Shown in pieces: positions 1 to 39,679 of a stretch of DNA of 64,000 nt (position 1 is the first letter of the stretch; each line of letters begins with the position of its first letter). Source of the DNA: Cristatella mucedo (Eukaryota; Bryozoa; Phylactolaemata; Cristatellidae); assembly GCA_009760855.2 (NCBI GenBank), contig WPIO01000001.1:62001-126000 (forward strand), read 5' to 3'. The notes under the pieces were generated by a model. It searched no databases. It was not told the DNA's origin and worked only from the letters and a program-made list of their open reading frames with translations. The translations under genes and the position numbers were made by a program.

Positions 1-1306
1 GTTCTTAAAAAAGTTTACGAGCAGAAGTTAACTGACCATTGCAATAGGAAGATGCTCGATTGCGTGCGACTGTTGCAGGTTGGAACTGATAACTCAGCAG
101 AAACTGGTAGCGTGTACCGAAACAAGGTAAATTCTCGGGCTACTACAAGACTGCGCACGCGGATAATCTTCAAAACCGTAGGTCGGCAAAGTTTCAACGT
201 ATCCATGTGACCAAGACTACGCGCGGACACTGGACAAAAATCAAGCAGAGAGCGACGATTACTATGCGCACGTAAGCAGCTACAGGTAGCGAGCTGGTCG
301 TGGACGCTGCAGCACACGCACCGAGTAAAAAGCAACTAGTATGCGACCGCAGATGTCCAGTTCCAGGCAGTCACGACTCGCGACGACCTTACCCGTTTTC
401 CATCCAGCCCAACTCCACAGCGTCGGAGACAAGCAGGCGAGACCAATGTCGACTAGGCCTTATGACCCTCCCTGTCACAGCTGCCCCATTTGCACCAGTT
501 GGGGGCGCTGCCCACACCTCGGTTGATCTTGCTTAAGTATACAAGCGGTAAGTAATTGCCTATGAATTATTCAAGCTGCAAATTCTCACAGATGAACCTG
601 CGATATCTCGCCACGCTGGCCTTTGACACATCGCCGCCAAACCATCGGCCCGCAAGAAGATCCTACTGCCGCCCTCTTCTCACCGGGCGGCTTCTCACTA
701 CGCTCTCTCACTCGTCGAGCTCCTCCAATGTTGTCGTGCTCCGAGATTTCGAAGAAAGCCAGAAACGATGGTGACCCTTGAAGCAGCCACAATTCAATTT
801 TTAATACCTCATTTTCCTAATCCGGTCCGTCATTTCTCGCCGGCTAGGACTGGAATGACCCCTGACGCTGGCGCGCTGTCGGGTTGCTGGCGATGTGGTT
901 TTTCTCAATTCTGCATTTCTGCGCCCATCTCCTCGCATTCAGAGACGACGCAGGGTTTGCTTGCTCATATATTGTACCGACTTATTTATAGAAACAGACT
1001 CTTGGGGCGTGGGAAAGCATGCAAGCCAGTATACAACCAGCATTTGAGTCGCACAGCTCAGCAGTCAGTCCTTCGAAATGTGGCTCATTCCGGATTATTC
1101 GTCTGACATTTCTGTGCCGTTCTGAGCCTCTGAATAAATCTAACGCTGTCGTCCGAGTCCTTCTCACGGCTCCCTCAAAAAGCGTTGTAACCAGTTAAAA
1201 CTCGCAGTTCGTCTGTATTTCAATACAGAACGACCGGCTCTCTGCTCCGGTTAGCCTGCCACGAGCTCTAGATCGAGTCTTGAACCGCGGTTTGTGCACG
1301 AATCTA

Positions 1307-1363
1307 GTGTGTGTGTGTGCATGTGTGTGCGTGCATGTGTGTGCTTGTGTGCGTGCGTGTGTG
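1307..1363 (+). repeat. (TG)n-rich tract
   Basis: Imperfect GTGTGTGC/GTGCATGT repeats. Confidence 0.9.
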
Positions 1364-1457
1364 GCACATCATTCCCATTCTATCTGCAGGTACAAAAAAC
1401 ATCCGCTGCTGACTAAAATGCAACCGACTTCTCGCACCAATCAGAGCCAACCAGTTC

Positions 1458-1458
<1 letters not shown>

Positions 1459-1538
<80 letters not shown>
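1459..1538 (+). repeat. (TA)n followed by (GA)n compound microsatellite
   Basis: About 36 bp of AT dinucleotides switch to about 42 bp of AG. Confidence 0.95.
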
Positions 1539-1539
<1 letters not shown>

Positions 1540-2124
1540 CAGGACAGAGAGACAGAGAAAGGGAGAGAGAGACAGAGAAAGAAGTAAGAAGTACGGCAGT
1601 TGGGACTGCAGCCCGGTGGTGATCGTCCTCTGTGGGTGTTTGCAGTCTTAGCACTAAGCTGATGGCCTCCGGCTATGGCTGCTGCGTCTTGGTTGAATTC
1701 GTGGCTCGACCGTGAGCAAGCCCCACGGGCAGCTGGCTCTGATAGGGGCGGGCACCTGATTGGCTAGCACAAAGTGTGCTGGCACCAAACTTCAGCCGTT
1801 CATTGGCTACCATTTTAGACTGCGGAAGCATCGGCAGCCCGTCGATGGCAAGTTGGGCTAAGTTTAGCGCTTTGCTAGACCGATCCTTCAACTTGTTGAA
1901 TGAATAGCTTGGTCCTGCTTGCTCAGTCCGGGTTTGCACGAGATTGCTTATGTTAGTCAATAGTCGTGTAGCATTAAATCGATGTGTGCAATAAAAAAAC
2001 CTTGATTAGACAGCATCATCTGGTCGATCTGTGATTTGTAGCTGTTAACTTGATATAATCAAAGCAGGTTCCCTGTCTTGTAGCTGTAGCAGTGCACTGA
2101 CGATGCATTTACAGCTGAGTATTT

Positions 2125-2198
<74 letters not shown>
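2125..2198 (+). repeat. (CT)n microsatellite
   Basis: Uninterrupted CT, about 74 bp. Confidence 0.97.
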
Positions 2199-2201
<3 letters not shown>

Positions 2202-3028
2202 TTTGGGCACCTGTCGGATGCAGCTGTGCTCGTTCATGTGCAACCTCATGGCTGTTCAGCTTCTAGTAGCGCTTGGTTGACTTTGATGAGGCATCGTGTT
2301 GCGTGTGCGCGGTCCATTTTGAGCTCCTTCTGACACGCATCTGAGCAGCTGGCAGTGGCGCCGGGCTTGCGTGACCCGAGAGATTGGCCTCGGTCTGAAC
2401 ACGCGTGTGCATGGGTAACCAAACTGTGTCGTCGTTCACTTCTTGCCGCTGGCCGTGGTCAACTGTGACTGTCTGTCCGGTGGCTTCGGGTACCTTTAGC
2501 CAACAAGCAGGCAGTATTTGTATTTGTGCACACTTGCCACATTCAGCTGGATGTAAATTAGTGCTGGCACCTTTAGTCCCTTCTAGGCAGAAGCATTTAA
2601 TAAGAATTAGAATTTGATTGGAAATTGTATCCTAATCGTGTTTGTGCTCTAGTATATTGCGGTCTGTTTCTTAGCAACGATGCTTTTGATACTGCTTAGC
2701 TTTTTACTTGGGACAGTGTAATGCTGGCGATTGTGCAGCCGTGCACGGCCAGGGCAAGAGCATGAAGCTGGCCCCTCACCGGTTCGCAGCAGCTGTAGAT
2801 CACATCACGCGCACCATGTACACACATAGGCAGCGATCGGCATACCTAGAGATTACTCTTTTTTTATGTGCAGCTGAGCAGAACGCCTTCAGGCTTGTGG
2901 CACTCATCTACTCCTCATCTTTCGTCTGCCTCCCTCCCAGGAAAAAGTTGTGGTGCCGTGACATGGCAGCGAATAGTCATCGCCTGCAGCTGCCTGCCGT
3001 CAGCTTGCCGAAGCACGTCCATTATATA

Positions 3029-3174
3029 TAATTCATTTGTATAACGCCCCAAGAGAACATTATCTCTAATCAAGCGCTTCACATATGCCTCCGGGCTCGA
3101 GCCCACGACCTCAGCCAGACCTTGATCGGAGCGAGCACCTTAATCGTTGGACCAAACCAGCTCGGCGCCATGGC
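3029..3174 (-). mobile_element. tRNA-derived SINE copy
   Basis: On the - strand the copy shows an A-box-like TGGTCCAACGATTAAGGTGC and a B-box-like GTGGGCTCGAGCCC. A body with TGAAGCGCTTGATTAGAGAT leads to an AT-rich end (GAATTATAT). Confidence 0.8.
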
Positions 3175-4008
3175 TCAGACGGGTCGCTGGGCCTTCCGTG
3201 CGAGGCTGCACAGTGCTGCGATCCAAGCAAGGGTATTATTTACGTCAGCATGGGACTCTGCAGTGCCCAACACACTTTTGGGATACATGCCTGGCTGTGA
3301 CATTGGGTATGCCTCCCCCCCCCCCCCCCGCAATGACACTTGTACTGCTAAGCGATTCTGTGTATCTCCCAGTGAGTCTCGGGGCTGCATTTTCTGTTGC
3401 CATCGGCACAAAAATCGCTCAGAACAGTGCATGCTTAGAAATGCCCGAGAAGACCTCGGGGACTGCCATTCGACACCGCTCTAGAGCCACTCCAATAGAT
3501 GTGTGCCGTTCGTTTGCTGCTACACTCCTCAGTCGTGGCCACCGAATGAGCTCGATGCCACAAGGCTCTGGAGCAAAGTCTATGCTCAAAGTGATCTTAT
3601 TGAAAGCCCTTGCAGGTTCTGACGATCATTCTCTTATGCCTTTGATGGAAGAATGTCTTTCTGTTTGATCTCCATGCCTCTAGTTGCCTTTCGCATGGTT
3701 TTTAAACTTGAGCACCTCTGAAGCTTCCATGTGGCGACTGAGTGACACCACATACGTTATGTTGCAATTGTCTGGGAAGTCATTTCCACACCAGACACCT
3801 TGTCCTTGTCGCAGCCACTGCTCCAGGCATTGCCAAGACCTGCAATTCATCGATGCTTCAATATTTTTGAGACAGGCTGCATGTCATGCACTCACTCACG
3901 GCATGATGGATCTTAGCCAGTCTTAAGGTGCTTATGGTTCATGACACAGGTCGTGCGCTTGCTGTCAGGGGGGGTTCTATAAACAATACTGCTGAACCAG
4001 CCACGTGT

Positions 4009-4200
4009 GCTCTCTCTCTCTCTCTCTCTCCTTCCTTCTCTTTTTCTTCCCCTCTTTGCTCTCATCTTTCTTTCTTTCTCACCCCCTCTCTATTCTCTCT
4101 CTTTTCTCCTCTGCCTTTCTCTCCTCTCCTCCTCCTCCTTGCTCCTCTCCTTTTCTTGTTCTTCCTCCTCTCTCTCTCTCTCTCTCTCTTCTTCACTCTA
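4009..4200 (+). repeat. CT-rich polypyrimidine tract upstream of PEX5 exon 1
   Basis: About 190 bp of C and T, with few purines, ends 55 bp before the acceptor of the start-codon exon. It could serve as an extended pyrimidine tract or as a GA-type promoter element. Confidence 0.85.
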
Positions 4201-4280
4201 CCTTGGCTTTGCACCCTTAGCACGTTCCTACCACCCTTTTCATCTTGCCGTGCAGGCGTCTGGGCATCCTATCCTGGAAA

Positions 4281-31032
<26,752 letters not shown>

Positions 31033-31440
31033 GCTGTGTGACTCTTTGTGGTGGGAACCGTCTGCTCGGCTAGCTAAACGTGACACCACACGGTGGCCAT
31101 ACAGCTGTGTACACTAATGGCTCAGTGTCCTCGTTGTGTCAGTCTCTGCACTTACTGAAGTTGCCAGTTGGACGATGTGGTGTACCCATGGGCAATGCTG
31201 AAATCGTGCATTTCCATGCCACGAGTGCTGGATGTCTGGCTCCCAATCTATGCCCTCGGACTTGCAGCTGATCATTCCCTAACGTGTCAGATTAGCTTCG
31301 CTTGCCCAATGCACCTTGAGTGCTCGAAAGGAATGCTTGCTCGCTACCGTCAGAACTTACGACTACCGGATGCCATGCCTACCTTGATGCTGACACTGCA
31401 GCTCAATATCGTGTGCCACAATCTTCTCCTGAAAGTAATT

Positions 31441-31446
31441 ATTAAA
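31441..31446 (+). terminator. Possible PEX5 poly(A) signal
   Basis: ATTAAA, the commonest variant signal, lies about 410 bp after the PEX5 stop. No AATAAA was seen between the stop and this point. The call rests on position only. Confidence 0.25.
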
Positions 31447-31904
31447 GGATTTTTACTGACCTCATCACTAGAACGGTGTCATTATAGCGATCGTCTATTG
31501 GACGGTGTACGTTCAAAAAACTCTGGTGCCTGTATTGTGCCTCCTACTCAGACATGATATATTGACGATCCATAGCACCAAACGGACTGGCATTCCTAGT
31601 GGCTACAGTTCCTAGTACCGTAACAGTTAGACGATGCATCTGGATTAATTTGGGTCTGCAGCTTATACCGATTGCATCCCCTTTACTTCTGTTTCTAGCT
31701 CCAGAGTAAGTTAATATAGCCAATAGGTGGACTGTGAGACAGCTGCTCTTTCGGTTTCTGCCGTTTGCGGCTGCTAGACGAAGGCTGGCGGCTCCTAGTG
31801 GCTTCTTTCGAGAAAAAAATAGCTTATTCAACAGCCTACTTGTAGAGCGTCAGAAGAGCAATAACGGCTATTACCACCGCTTGCAGTTGGCAATAGGGGA
31901 TCGC

Positions 31905-31975
31905 CCAAAATAGGATTTGAACCCACGACCTCCGTCGTGAAGGGTGAGCACCTGGGCTATCTCGGCCCAGTATTT
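31905..31975 (-). mobile_element. tRNA-like repeat fragment
   Basis: On the - strand a B-box-like GTCGTGGGTTCAAATCC follows GCCGAGATAGCCCAGGTGCT. This is tRNA-derived repeat sequence without the SINE tail. No intact tRNA cloverleaf was seen. Confidence 0.45.
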
Positions 31976-32911
31976 TGTAGAGTTACAGGCGGATATACAT
32001 GTTGAGCCATCAGTTGCTTGAGAAACTGCACCACCCGGTGTTAGACGGGTTTTCATGGCCTGCTGTAACTTTGGCGAGTGCCAGCCCTCATCCAGCTGAC
32101 ACTCGTGCACGCGTGACTGCATCTAGCTCCTGCTATCGATTGAGGGGCACTTGGAAATCTGTCTTTATTATGGAAAATTGTATTCCGAGTTATTGCTCTT
32201 AAGCCGATATTGACGATTCTCTCCTGCTTCTGTATTGCTCTGTCCCTAGCAAGTAGCACTACCTGTAATTCATATGAGCCTAAGTAAAAGCTTTTCAGCG
32301 TAAAAACCGAAACCTCCGTCGGACTTTGAGCGTTTTTCTCTTTCGCGAACAGCCTGAGCGGCCAAAACCAGAAGCAGGCAGTGGGGATCGGAGGGTCTTG
32401 CATAGGAGCCGTCAGTCACGTAGCTGTGCTCACCAGCAATGAGCAAAATAACGCTACAATTGCCTGCAGCTGTTATCTGAAGGCTGCATTTGCCGTAGGA
32501 GGATCGGTGATGGCTCGAGCATCATTTCTCAGCTCCAGCATTGCGGCTAGGTTTGATTTCACAGTGTACCAGGGGAATGTAAGCAAAAACGAGTCAAAAT
32601 TGTATTGTGTTTCCAATTTTCATCTTCCAAGGTAAAACTTGTTGGAAATGCCATCCCCAGTGTTGACGATTGGCACATAGCAAAAAAAAGTAGACCGTGT
32701 ACAAACCGGGAGTAACTCACTGAATTTCTTATTACTAACTTCAGCAAAAGCTCCGCCGGAGTTGTTTACCCCAGCTAAGCATTCAAGAAAAGGCAAGTGG
32801 GTTGCTCTAAAAATTTAAGTAAACAATGAGAATAAACCGTGGGATCATCATTAGATGCACATCGTTTTGGAGCGCTCGCAATGTCAGATCAAAGTTTGAA
32901 CTTAATAGCAA

Positions 32912-33172
32912 TAACACATTTGTATAGCGTCCTCAGAGAACTCTAATTCTTTCTGGGCACTTTGCATTGCAAAGGAAGCATAGTCGAATGGTTAGTGGTA
33001 GCATGCTCAATGGCAGCAAACATAACATTGTTAGAGGTGACGAGCACAGGGTCAGCACACAATTATGGATAGTGACAGCATGCACAGCGTCAGCACGAAA
33101 AAGAGCACAAAGAACAAATCACATGGACCCACTAAATGCAGCGATGAATAGATGCGCTTTTATCTTCTTATA
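32912..33172 (-). mobile_element. LINE family A copy 6, 3' UTR fragment
   Basis: This is a reverse-strand copy of the family A 3' UTR (GGGTCAGCAC, GACCCACTAAATGC). It is diverged. Confidence 0.75.
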
Positions 33173-33417
33173 CCAATAGAAATAAATACGCAAGCTGTTC
33201 ATTTACTCTGCTTTCCTGTGACACTGAGATGTGCGAAAATACCTATTCCTGCTGTGAATTTTTTTTAGCCAGATAATACATACATCAAAGCGAACATTAT
33301 ATTTTGGTTGTAAGTCACCCGGAAGTGATATGGCTCGTCTGACGGACGACTGGAAGCGAATCTCACAAAAAACTTAACTGCTATACAGATGTCATTTCTA
33401 CAGTAAACATAATAAAA

Positions 33418-35082
33418 CTGCGGTTTTGATTCTAACTTATGCAGAATGGTGTTCCGAGTTACCCACCAAACTTCATGCAATTTCGCTGGCGCGTTCCCGG
33501 GCTATGGCCTTCAACGGCCCGAGCCAGCCGGCCTTCTTACGTATCGAAACGGCGAGGCAGCTGCCATTTCCACGAAAAAAGACTTCTCGCACCTGCGGTT
33601 TGATTCAAAATTATGAATAACACTATGACTGGCTTACCAACCAAATATCTTGCGATTACGCTTACCCATTCTCAAGTCATTGACTCCGATGGCCCGGCCC
33701 AGATATTCCAATAGTGCAACAGCTGCACTTCGACAAGAAGCTTCACGCGACAGCGTTTTTGATTCCTCATTGCAGAAAACAGTGTTCCGGGTTTACCCGC
33801 CGAATCCCTAGCCGCTTCGCTTGCCTGCTCTCATGCTACCGGGTCGGCTCCAGTGGCTCCGACCATCCAGCCTCCCTACATATTCAGACACCGTCATACA
33901 GCTGCTATTGCCGCGGCAAGCGTCCTGCTACTGCGGTTTTGATTGGTTCCACATTATAGGAAACAGCGATCCTGGTCAACCAACTACATTTCATGCGCTT
34001 GCTCGCGCGTTCTCGTGCAATGGCCAGCTCAACGAGAAATCCTGGTGGATTCATTTAACCGATGACACTGCTCCCGATCGCTGTACGAGTGGGCAGTGAC
34101 ACTCGATGCGGTAGGCAGTCGGGACGTGCTATTGATGATTGTTATGACGAGAGAGTCGGGGGCACTTCGGTGGGTGAGAGGGGCGAGGAGAGTCGTGCTT
34201 CGCCCTGCTCTATGAGAGGTGAAATAAACCGGTGGTGTTGCTCGTCGGCTGGCGTTCTGTGCTGTTAGCGACGATAACTCAAGCTACAGTCTTACACATT
34301 CGGACTGCACTACAGCTACAATTTCAACAATATGCATCGCACAACTGTGGTTTTGAATTCAGTTTATAGAAAACTGCGTTCCGGGTTTCCCTGCAAATTT
34401 CGTCCGATCACACATGCGCGTTCCCATGTAATAGCCCGGCCCGACCTGCAATTTTGAACTGCGTTGCAGTTGCCATTTCCATAATTATGGATTCAAAACC
34501 GGGTGTGTGCGACGCCTACTGTTGAAACGATGGCTGTATCGCAATTCGAGTTTGCAAGGAGGCTGTCTGGGCCAGGCCATTGAAGTCCAGAGCATGAGAA
34601 CGCTCATTCTCTATGCCATGAAATATTGTTGGTAAAACCAGAAATTGGTTTTCTATAATGTGGAATCAAAATCATAGTAGAGCGATGCCTATTGTGAAAA
34701 TGGCAGCTGTATCGCAGTTCGATTATTTAGGGAGGCTGTCTTGCCCGGGCCATTGGAGGCCATAGCCTGAGAACTTTCAAGTGCAATCAGCAGAAATTTG
34801 GTGGGTAAATCTAGCATACCGTTCTATATAATTTGAAATTAAAACAGCATTTTTCGCGAAATTTTTTTCGGAAACGGCAGCTTTATTGCAGTTCTAATGT
34901 TTCGAGCTGTCACTTGGGTGGTATGTGTAGGCTATAGCATGAGAACATGGCAGTGCTATTGCATGTAATTTTGTAGGTAATTTTTGCATATAGTTCTCTA
35001 TAATTTGGAATCAAAGTCATAGTTTCGGAAGCATTTTGCCGAGATGGCAGCCGTATCACCGTTCGAATGCGTAAAAGGCTTA
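33418..35082. repeat. Tandem-repeat element 3 (palindromic, foldback-like)
   Basis: Four diverged direct monomers of about 163-175 bp have anchors (GGCCCGGCCC-like) near 33516, 33691, 33854 and 34021. A central segment (34037-34325) and a fifth monomer follow. From about 34480 to 35082 come reverse-complement monomers (anchors near 34569, 34742 and 34915). Each monomer carries TTTTGATTC, a GTTCCGGGTTT-like block, AAATTTC and a CGCGTTCTC-like block before the anchor. The right arm is cut at a LINE copy. Confidence 0.75.
34175..34272 (+). repeat. Block C copy 1 (contains AATAAA)
   Basis: GAGAGGGGCGAGGAGAGTCG is followed by GAAATAAACCGGTGGTGTTG and CTCGTCGGCTG. The same series occurs at 41261-41374. 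It sits in the centre of element 3. Confidence 0.65.
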
Positions 35083-35087
35083 GTGGT

Positions 35088-35836
35088 CATGTCCATCGAA
35101 TTCTCTCAACTCCCTTGCTGAATGTGTGGATGATATCTGCACATGGATGGCAGCAAACTTTTTTAAATTGAATGATGATAAAGCCTGCCTACTAGTTATG
35201 GGCTAACTAAGTGCGATTCAGAAATAGGACAACCTAATGCTCAAAATTGGTTCTTCTAGCATATCTCCTGTTAAATACGAATGAAATCCAGGCGTCATGT
35301 TCCAAAGTGACCTTTTATTAGACGACCGCATCAGCTCCAGTCAACTCTACCTACATTCAGCTACATAGCATAGCTAAAATGTGGGCAGCTTGTTTAGACA
35401 GGGATACTACATCTAAATTGGTCCGTGCATTTTCGATACCCCGTCTCCACTTCTGTAACTCACTGCTTGCTGATCTACCGGCCTGTGCAATCAGGCTCTT
35501 ACAGCTGGTGCAAAACTGTGCAGCTAGGCTTGTCTGTCGTGAGCACCAACAGTTAAAAAAATAAATATAATTCATTTGTATAGCACCCTAAGAGAACTTA
35601 ATCTCTATTCAGGCGCTTCACACATGCCTCCGGGCTCGAGCCCACGGCCTCAGCCAGACATTGGTCGGGGCAAGCACCTTAACCGTTGGACCAAACCAGC
35701 TCGCCAGTTGCCACACCGCACCACTTCTAGCTGGCATGCACTGGCTCCCAGTCAAGCAACGTATCGACTTCAAGGTTCTGTCACTCCCTTGTAGGTCCCT
35801 TTATTCTTTGACTCCAGCCTACCTATCAGATTTGTA
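35088..35836 (+). mobile_element. LINE family A copy 7, split by a SINE
   Basis: The thumb-region fragment at 35088-35554 resumes at 35705-35836. The intervening 150 bp is a reverse-strand SINE. Confidence 0.8.
35555..35704 (-). mobile_element. tRNA-derived SINE nested in LINE copy 7
   Basis: This is a full-length copy with A box (TGGTCCAACGGTTAAGGTGC on -), B box (GTGGGCTCGAGCCC) and tail. It is flanked by CAGTT at 35550-35554 and 35705-35709, a probable short target-site duplication. Confidence 0.85.
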
Positions 35837-35877
35837 ACTACTCAGACATTCGTACCCCAGTTCTCTACCGGTGAATG

Positions 35878-38345
35878 GGTTTGACGAATTACCGAAATCC
35901 ATCACAATCCACTCTAATTAGGCTGACGTTGACTAGACATTAGCGTTGCAGAGCTCAAATTTTGCGCTGATATTTTAGAACACATTCGATTTGATCTATC
36001 TGCCAACTTTCTTGTCGCTGCTCGCACTTATGCAAATGAGCTTTGACCCCGGACGCCTGTACCGAAATCCACTGCAATCCTTTCTAGTTCCCGTCAAATC
36101 CACCACAAATCAGCTGCAAACAGCTCCAAAAAGTTTGGAATATCAAATAGACTACACGTAAACTTTACCCAGAAAATTTCTCGCGATTTCACGCACACGT
36201 TCTCACGAAGTCTACTGAAATAAAATTGCAGTGGCCCAGGCCAATACCGCAATCAACCACAATCCACTGCAATCCACCGAGAAACAAAAGAAATCCTGTT
36301 CGAAAAGCTTCTTTTTTGATTGCATGTGTCAGCACACTCTGCGAAAGCTGCACTTAAAAAATTTCACTTGCATTGGCAAGGCCGTTCTCGTGCAATTCGC
36401 TGCAATCGACTGCAGTAGCCCGGGCCAATACCGCGATCCACTTCAATCCACCCAATAGACCGAAAGAAATCGAAATAGATTGCTCCGAGCTCAAGTTTTT
36501 ATTGCATATTAAAGTTCACCATGCTGTTTGCACAACCACATAGAATAAAAAAATGTGTGCATCCTCACACTGTATCAATGGGCGGCAATCGCCGGAAATG
36601 ACCTTGTAAACTATTGCAATTCACTGTATTCCACTGCAAATCATCCTCAAATCGCCATCACGAAACTGTAATTTACATTGCATATAAGAATAGACTCAGT
36701 TCAAAGTGCACCCATACAATTTCGCTCCATTGTGCACACGCGTTCTCATGCAATGCATTGCAAAGACCCGGTCCCCTACAGCAATTCACCCCAATCCACC
36801 GAAATCCGCCGTACAGCGATCAGAACGCGTACATTATAAGCTCTAATTATGATTGCACGCTGCTCTACTCTTCTGTTATTGTGTACTGGCATAACTTTAC
36901 TGTATTTGTCTCGACCATTCTGCAACGATGCACTGCAATCGACTGCAACTGCCCGGGCCAGTACATCAATCCACCGAAAAACGACCAGAATACGTACACT
37001 TTAAGCTCTAATAGCAATTGCAAGTTGCTTCTATCTTCGGTTATTGTGTAATCGCACAATTTCACTACAACTGCCTCGATCATTCGGCAGTAATGCACTG
37101 CAATCAACTGCAATGACCCGGGCCAATACCGAAATCTAAAGCAATCTGATGCAAAGTGCCCTGAAAGCGATTTCGCAATGCTCCAATTTTGCATGTTACA
37201 AAGCACACTGGTTAAAGTCAACGACATCCTTTTTAACTATTTCCGCTCGTACAATTTTGGGCAACGCATGGCATTATCAAGTGCATTATTATTATTTTTA
37301 TTATTATTAATCTACTGCAACGGCTCGGCTCGAAGCAGCAATCCACTACAATCCGTGACATATCAACCACAAACAGACTGCACCAAGTGCCAATTGTCAT
37401 CGCACTTCACATTTCTTTGTGCTAAAAATGAAATCGTAGGACTTTCAAGCTATTTTGCACGTTAATTGTCGACAATGCACGCCAATCGATAGTAAGGACA
37501 GGGACCAATACCGTAATCCGTGGCAAATCGACTAGAAATCGGCTGCACCAAGCTCCACTTCTCATTCGACATAACATCTCACTTCGCGTGAACATACTTT
37601 CAACCAGCTCTGTCTGTTTAATCTTGGGCAATGCATCGCAAACGAAAGGTCTTGGGCAAATACGGCAATCCATTATTATCCATCGGCCCAGCCTCTACCG
37701 CAATCTGTTTCAAATTTGCTGGAAATCGTCTGTTTGAATTTTTAATTATCCTACCACATAACGCTCACCGTGGGCGCACATACTTTCATTTTGCACGTTC
37801 AATCTTGGGCAATGCATGGCAATCGACGGCAATTGCCCGAGACAATACAGCAATCAAGATTGTCTGTTACAATTACAAACAAAGCTAGAGGGAGAAGATC
37901 CAATTTTTTCTTGCGTATAAAAATTCGCAGTATTTAAAGTGCAACCGCATCCTTTCAACCAATCTCGAACGTACATTCGAGGGCAATGTTCGGCAATCGA
38001 CGGCAACGGTCTGGGAAAATGCGGACATTGAGTTGGCAAGCCAGCAACGTCAATCAGCCTGCGGGTCCTACCGCGACCATTGCGTCCTCTTGCTCACAGC
38101 TCGAGAAAGCAAGTGCTTTTCAGCCACCTCTCTCGTTCTCACGGGAACCCGTCCAGCAACTCTCAGACGGCTGGCGGCGACAGCGACCTTTGGCGAACGT
38201 TGCCCTATTCTTAAATTGCTTGCCAGGACTATAAGGCTGACAGGCCAGCCGACATCGATCACCTTGCGATCCTACTATGACGGCTGCGTGCTCGTGCTCA
38301 ATGCTCTAGGACAGAGTTGTTTCCTGCTGAGCAGTTCTTTATGAG
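35878..38345. repeat. Tandem-repeat element 1 (~177-bp monomers plus block D)
   Basis: The element starts at GGGTTTGACGAATT. About eleven anchor blocks (consensus GCCCGGGCCAATACC) fall near 36234, 36418, 36600, 36766, 36951, 37115, 37321, 37497, 37650, 37835 and 38009, a mean spacing of 177 bp. TGCAATCGACTGCAATGG-like text precedes each anchor. Block D (38030-38345) follows, a non-repeated segment also found at 45460-45755. No long ORF is present. Confidence 0.8.
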
Positions 38346-38423
38346 CCCTAAAATTGAGCCAGGCCGGGGCTGTGCTACAGATGACTCTTGAGCCAGCTTG
38401 CCTCTTTGAGCTTTTTGTCAACT

Positions 38424-38650
38424 CAAGCACATTAATTGGTGCACATCCTGACTGCATCGTCTGCACTAGGCTCCATTCTAACTTGAGCCGGTCTGCACCA
38501 GGTGCCCTAGTCGAACCCACTACTGCAAGCACATTAGTCGGTCCATCTCCTAACTGCATCGCCTGCACAAAGCTCCATTCTAACCTGAGCTAGGTGAACC
38601 AGGAGCCAGGTCTATACCTAGGTGCTCTAGTCGAACCCACTAAGGCAAGC
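38424..38650 (+). repeat. Two-copy tandem duplication, 102-120 bp
   Basis: CAAGCACATTA begins copies at 38424 and 38526, and each ends with CTAGTCGAACCCACTA. CAAGC restarts at 38646. It lies just downstream of block D of element 1. Confidence 0.75.
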
Positions 38651-38691
38651 GCTGGTATTGCAGCTAACCTGAGAGCTGGCCATGTGCAGAT

Positions 38692-39152
38692 TTAAGCTCC
38701 CATCAGGCTAAGCATCGTAGCACCTGGTTTTCGGAATCTAATCGTTTACCTATATCTCGTACGAGCCACAATCCTATGGAGACCGAACATTTAGTCGTAT
38801 GCTCCCAAAGCCTGGAACTCACTTCCGACTGGTGTCACGTCGTTCCCTGACTTGACGACATTTTAAGAAGAAGCTAAAATGTCTATTTATCACAGCATTT
38901 AGTGGATTCACGTGAGTCGTCCTTCGTGTGCTTATTCGTGCTGACACTGTGCATGCTGCCACTAACCATATTTGCATGCTGACCCTGTGCATGTCACCTC
39001 TAACTATGTTATGCTTGTTGCTATTGAGCAACCTACCACTAACATTCGATCGTGCTTCCTTTGCAGCAAACGTAAAGTGCCTAGAAAGCGATTGAGTTCT
39101 CTGAGGGTGCTGGAACAAATGTATTATTATTAATATTATTAATGTTATTATA
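38692..39152 (+). mobile_element. LINE family A copy 8, 3' fragment
   Basis: The fragment carries the C-terminal coding remnant, CATGCTGCCACTAACCATAT, and a tail ending in TTCTCTGAGGG and (ATT)n. Confidence 0.85.
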
Positions 39153-39679
39153 AGCAGGCACAGCCAGACGAGCACTTTCATGGAGGGGAGTGCTGCGTGT
39201 CACTTCAGCATCGGCTTGATGTGGAGTGGAAGATGCCTGAGTGTGCAGCCTGGACGTGGGTTGTACTGACACAAACAGGGTGCAGGGGCTTGCACGTCCG
39301 GTCAGAGCCAGGCCGCGTAGCGGTGCTTGTCCGAGCTAAGCCGCGAGAGACTAACGGCGGTGGTGAAGTCCTGAACCTGAGGGTACGGCTAGCTAGCTCG
39401 GTGTCTTGTCTTGCAGCGACAATGCACGCAGGCAACGAGACCGCACCGCAAGGAAACTAAGGGCATCGAAAGGAGGGGGAAGGGGACGCCCGAACCTCAT
39501 GGTTAAAACAGAAGCCCGGAAGTCCGTAGCGTAAGGTAAGTCTATTCGACTACTCTCGAACGGCTCTTCGGCTCTGGCTTAAGGCACTGCCTATTTTCAA
39601 GGGCTTTTATGCCGCGAGTGGCTGGGCCAGTGAGGGGCCAACGGGGGGGGGCACTTGGCTGCCCCGTTTGATCAACGGG

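Larger units (their letters stand above)
1..4008. other. Region upstream of PEX5, no recognised gene
   Basis: Apart from microsatellites and one SINE, no coding similarity was found on either strand. A consensus donor (ACAAGCG then GTAAGT) at 548 could close an untranslated PEX5 exon, but nothing else supports that. Poly-C at 3315-3329 is the only other landmark. Confidence 0.5.
31033..32911. other. PEX5 3' flank
   Basis: Holds the presumed 3' UTR, a tRNA-like repeat fragment at 31905-31975, and otherwise unrecognised sequence. Confidence 0.5.

Noticed and set aside
548-549. 5' untranslated PEX5 exon ending at a GTAAGT donor
   Set aside because: The donor is good, but nothing else links it to the exon at 4256, 3.7 kb away. 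It was kept only as a remark.
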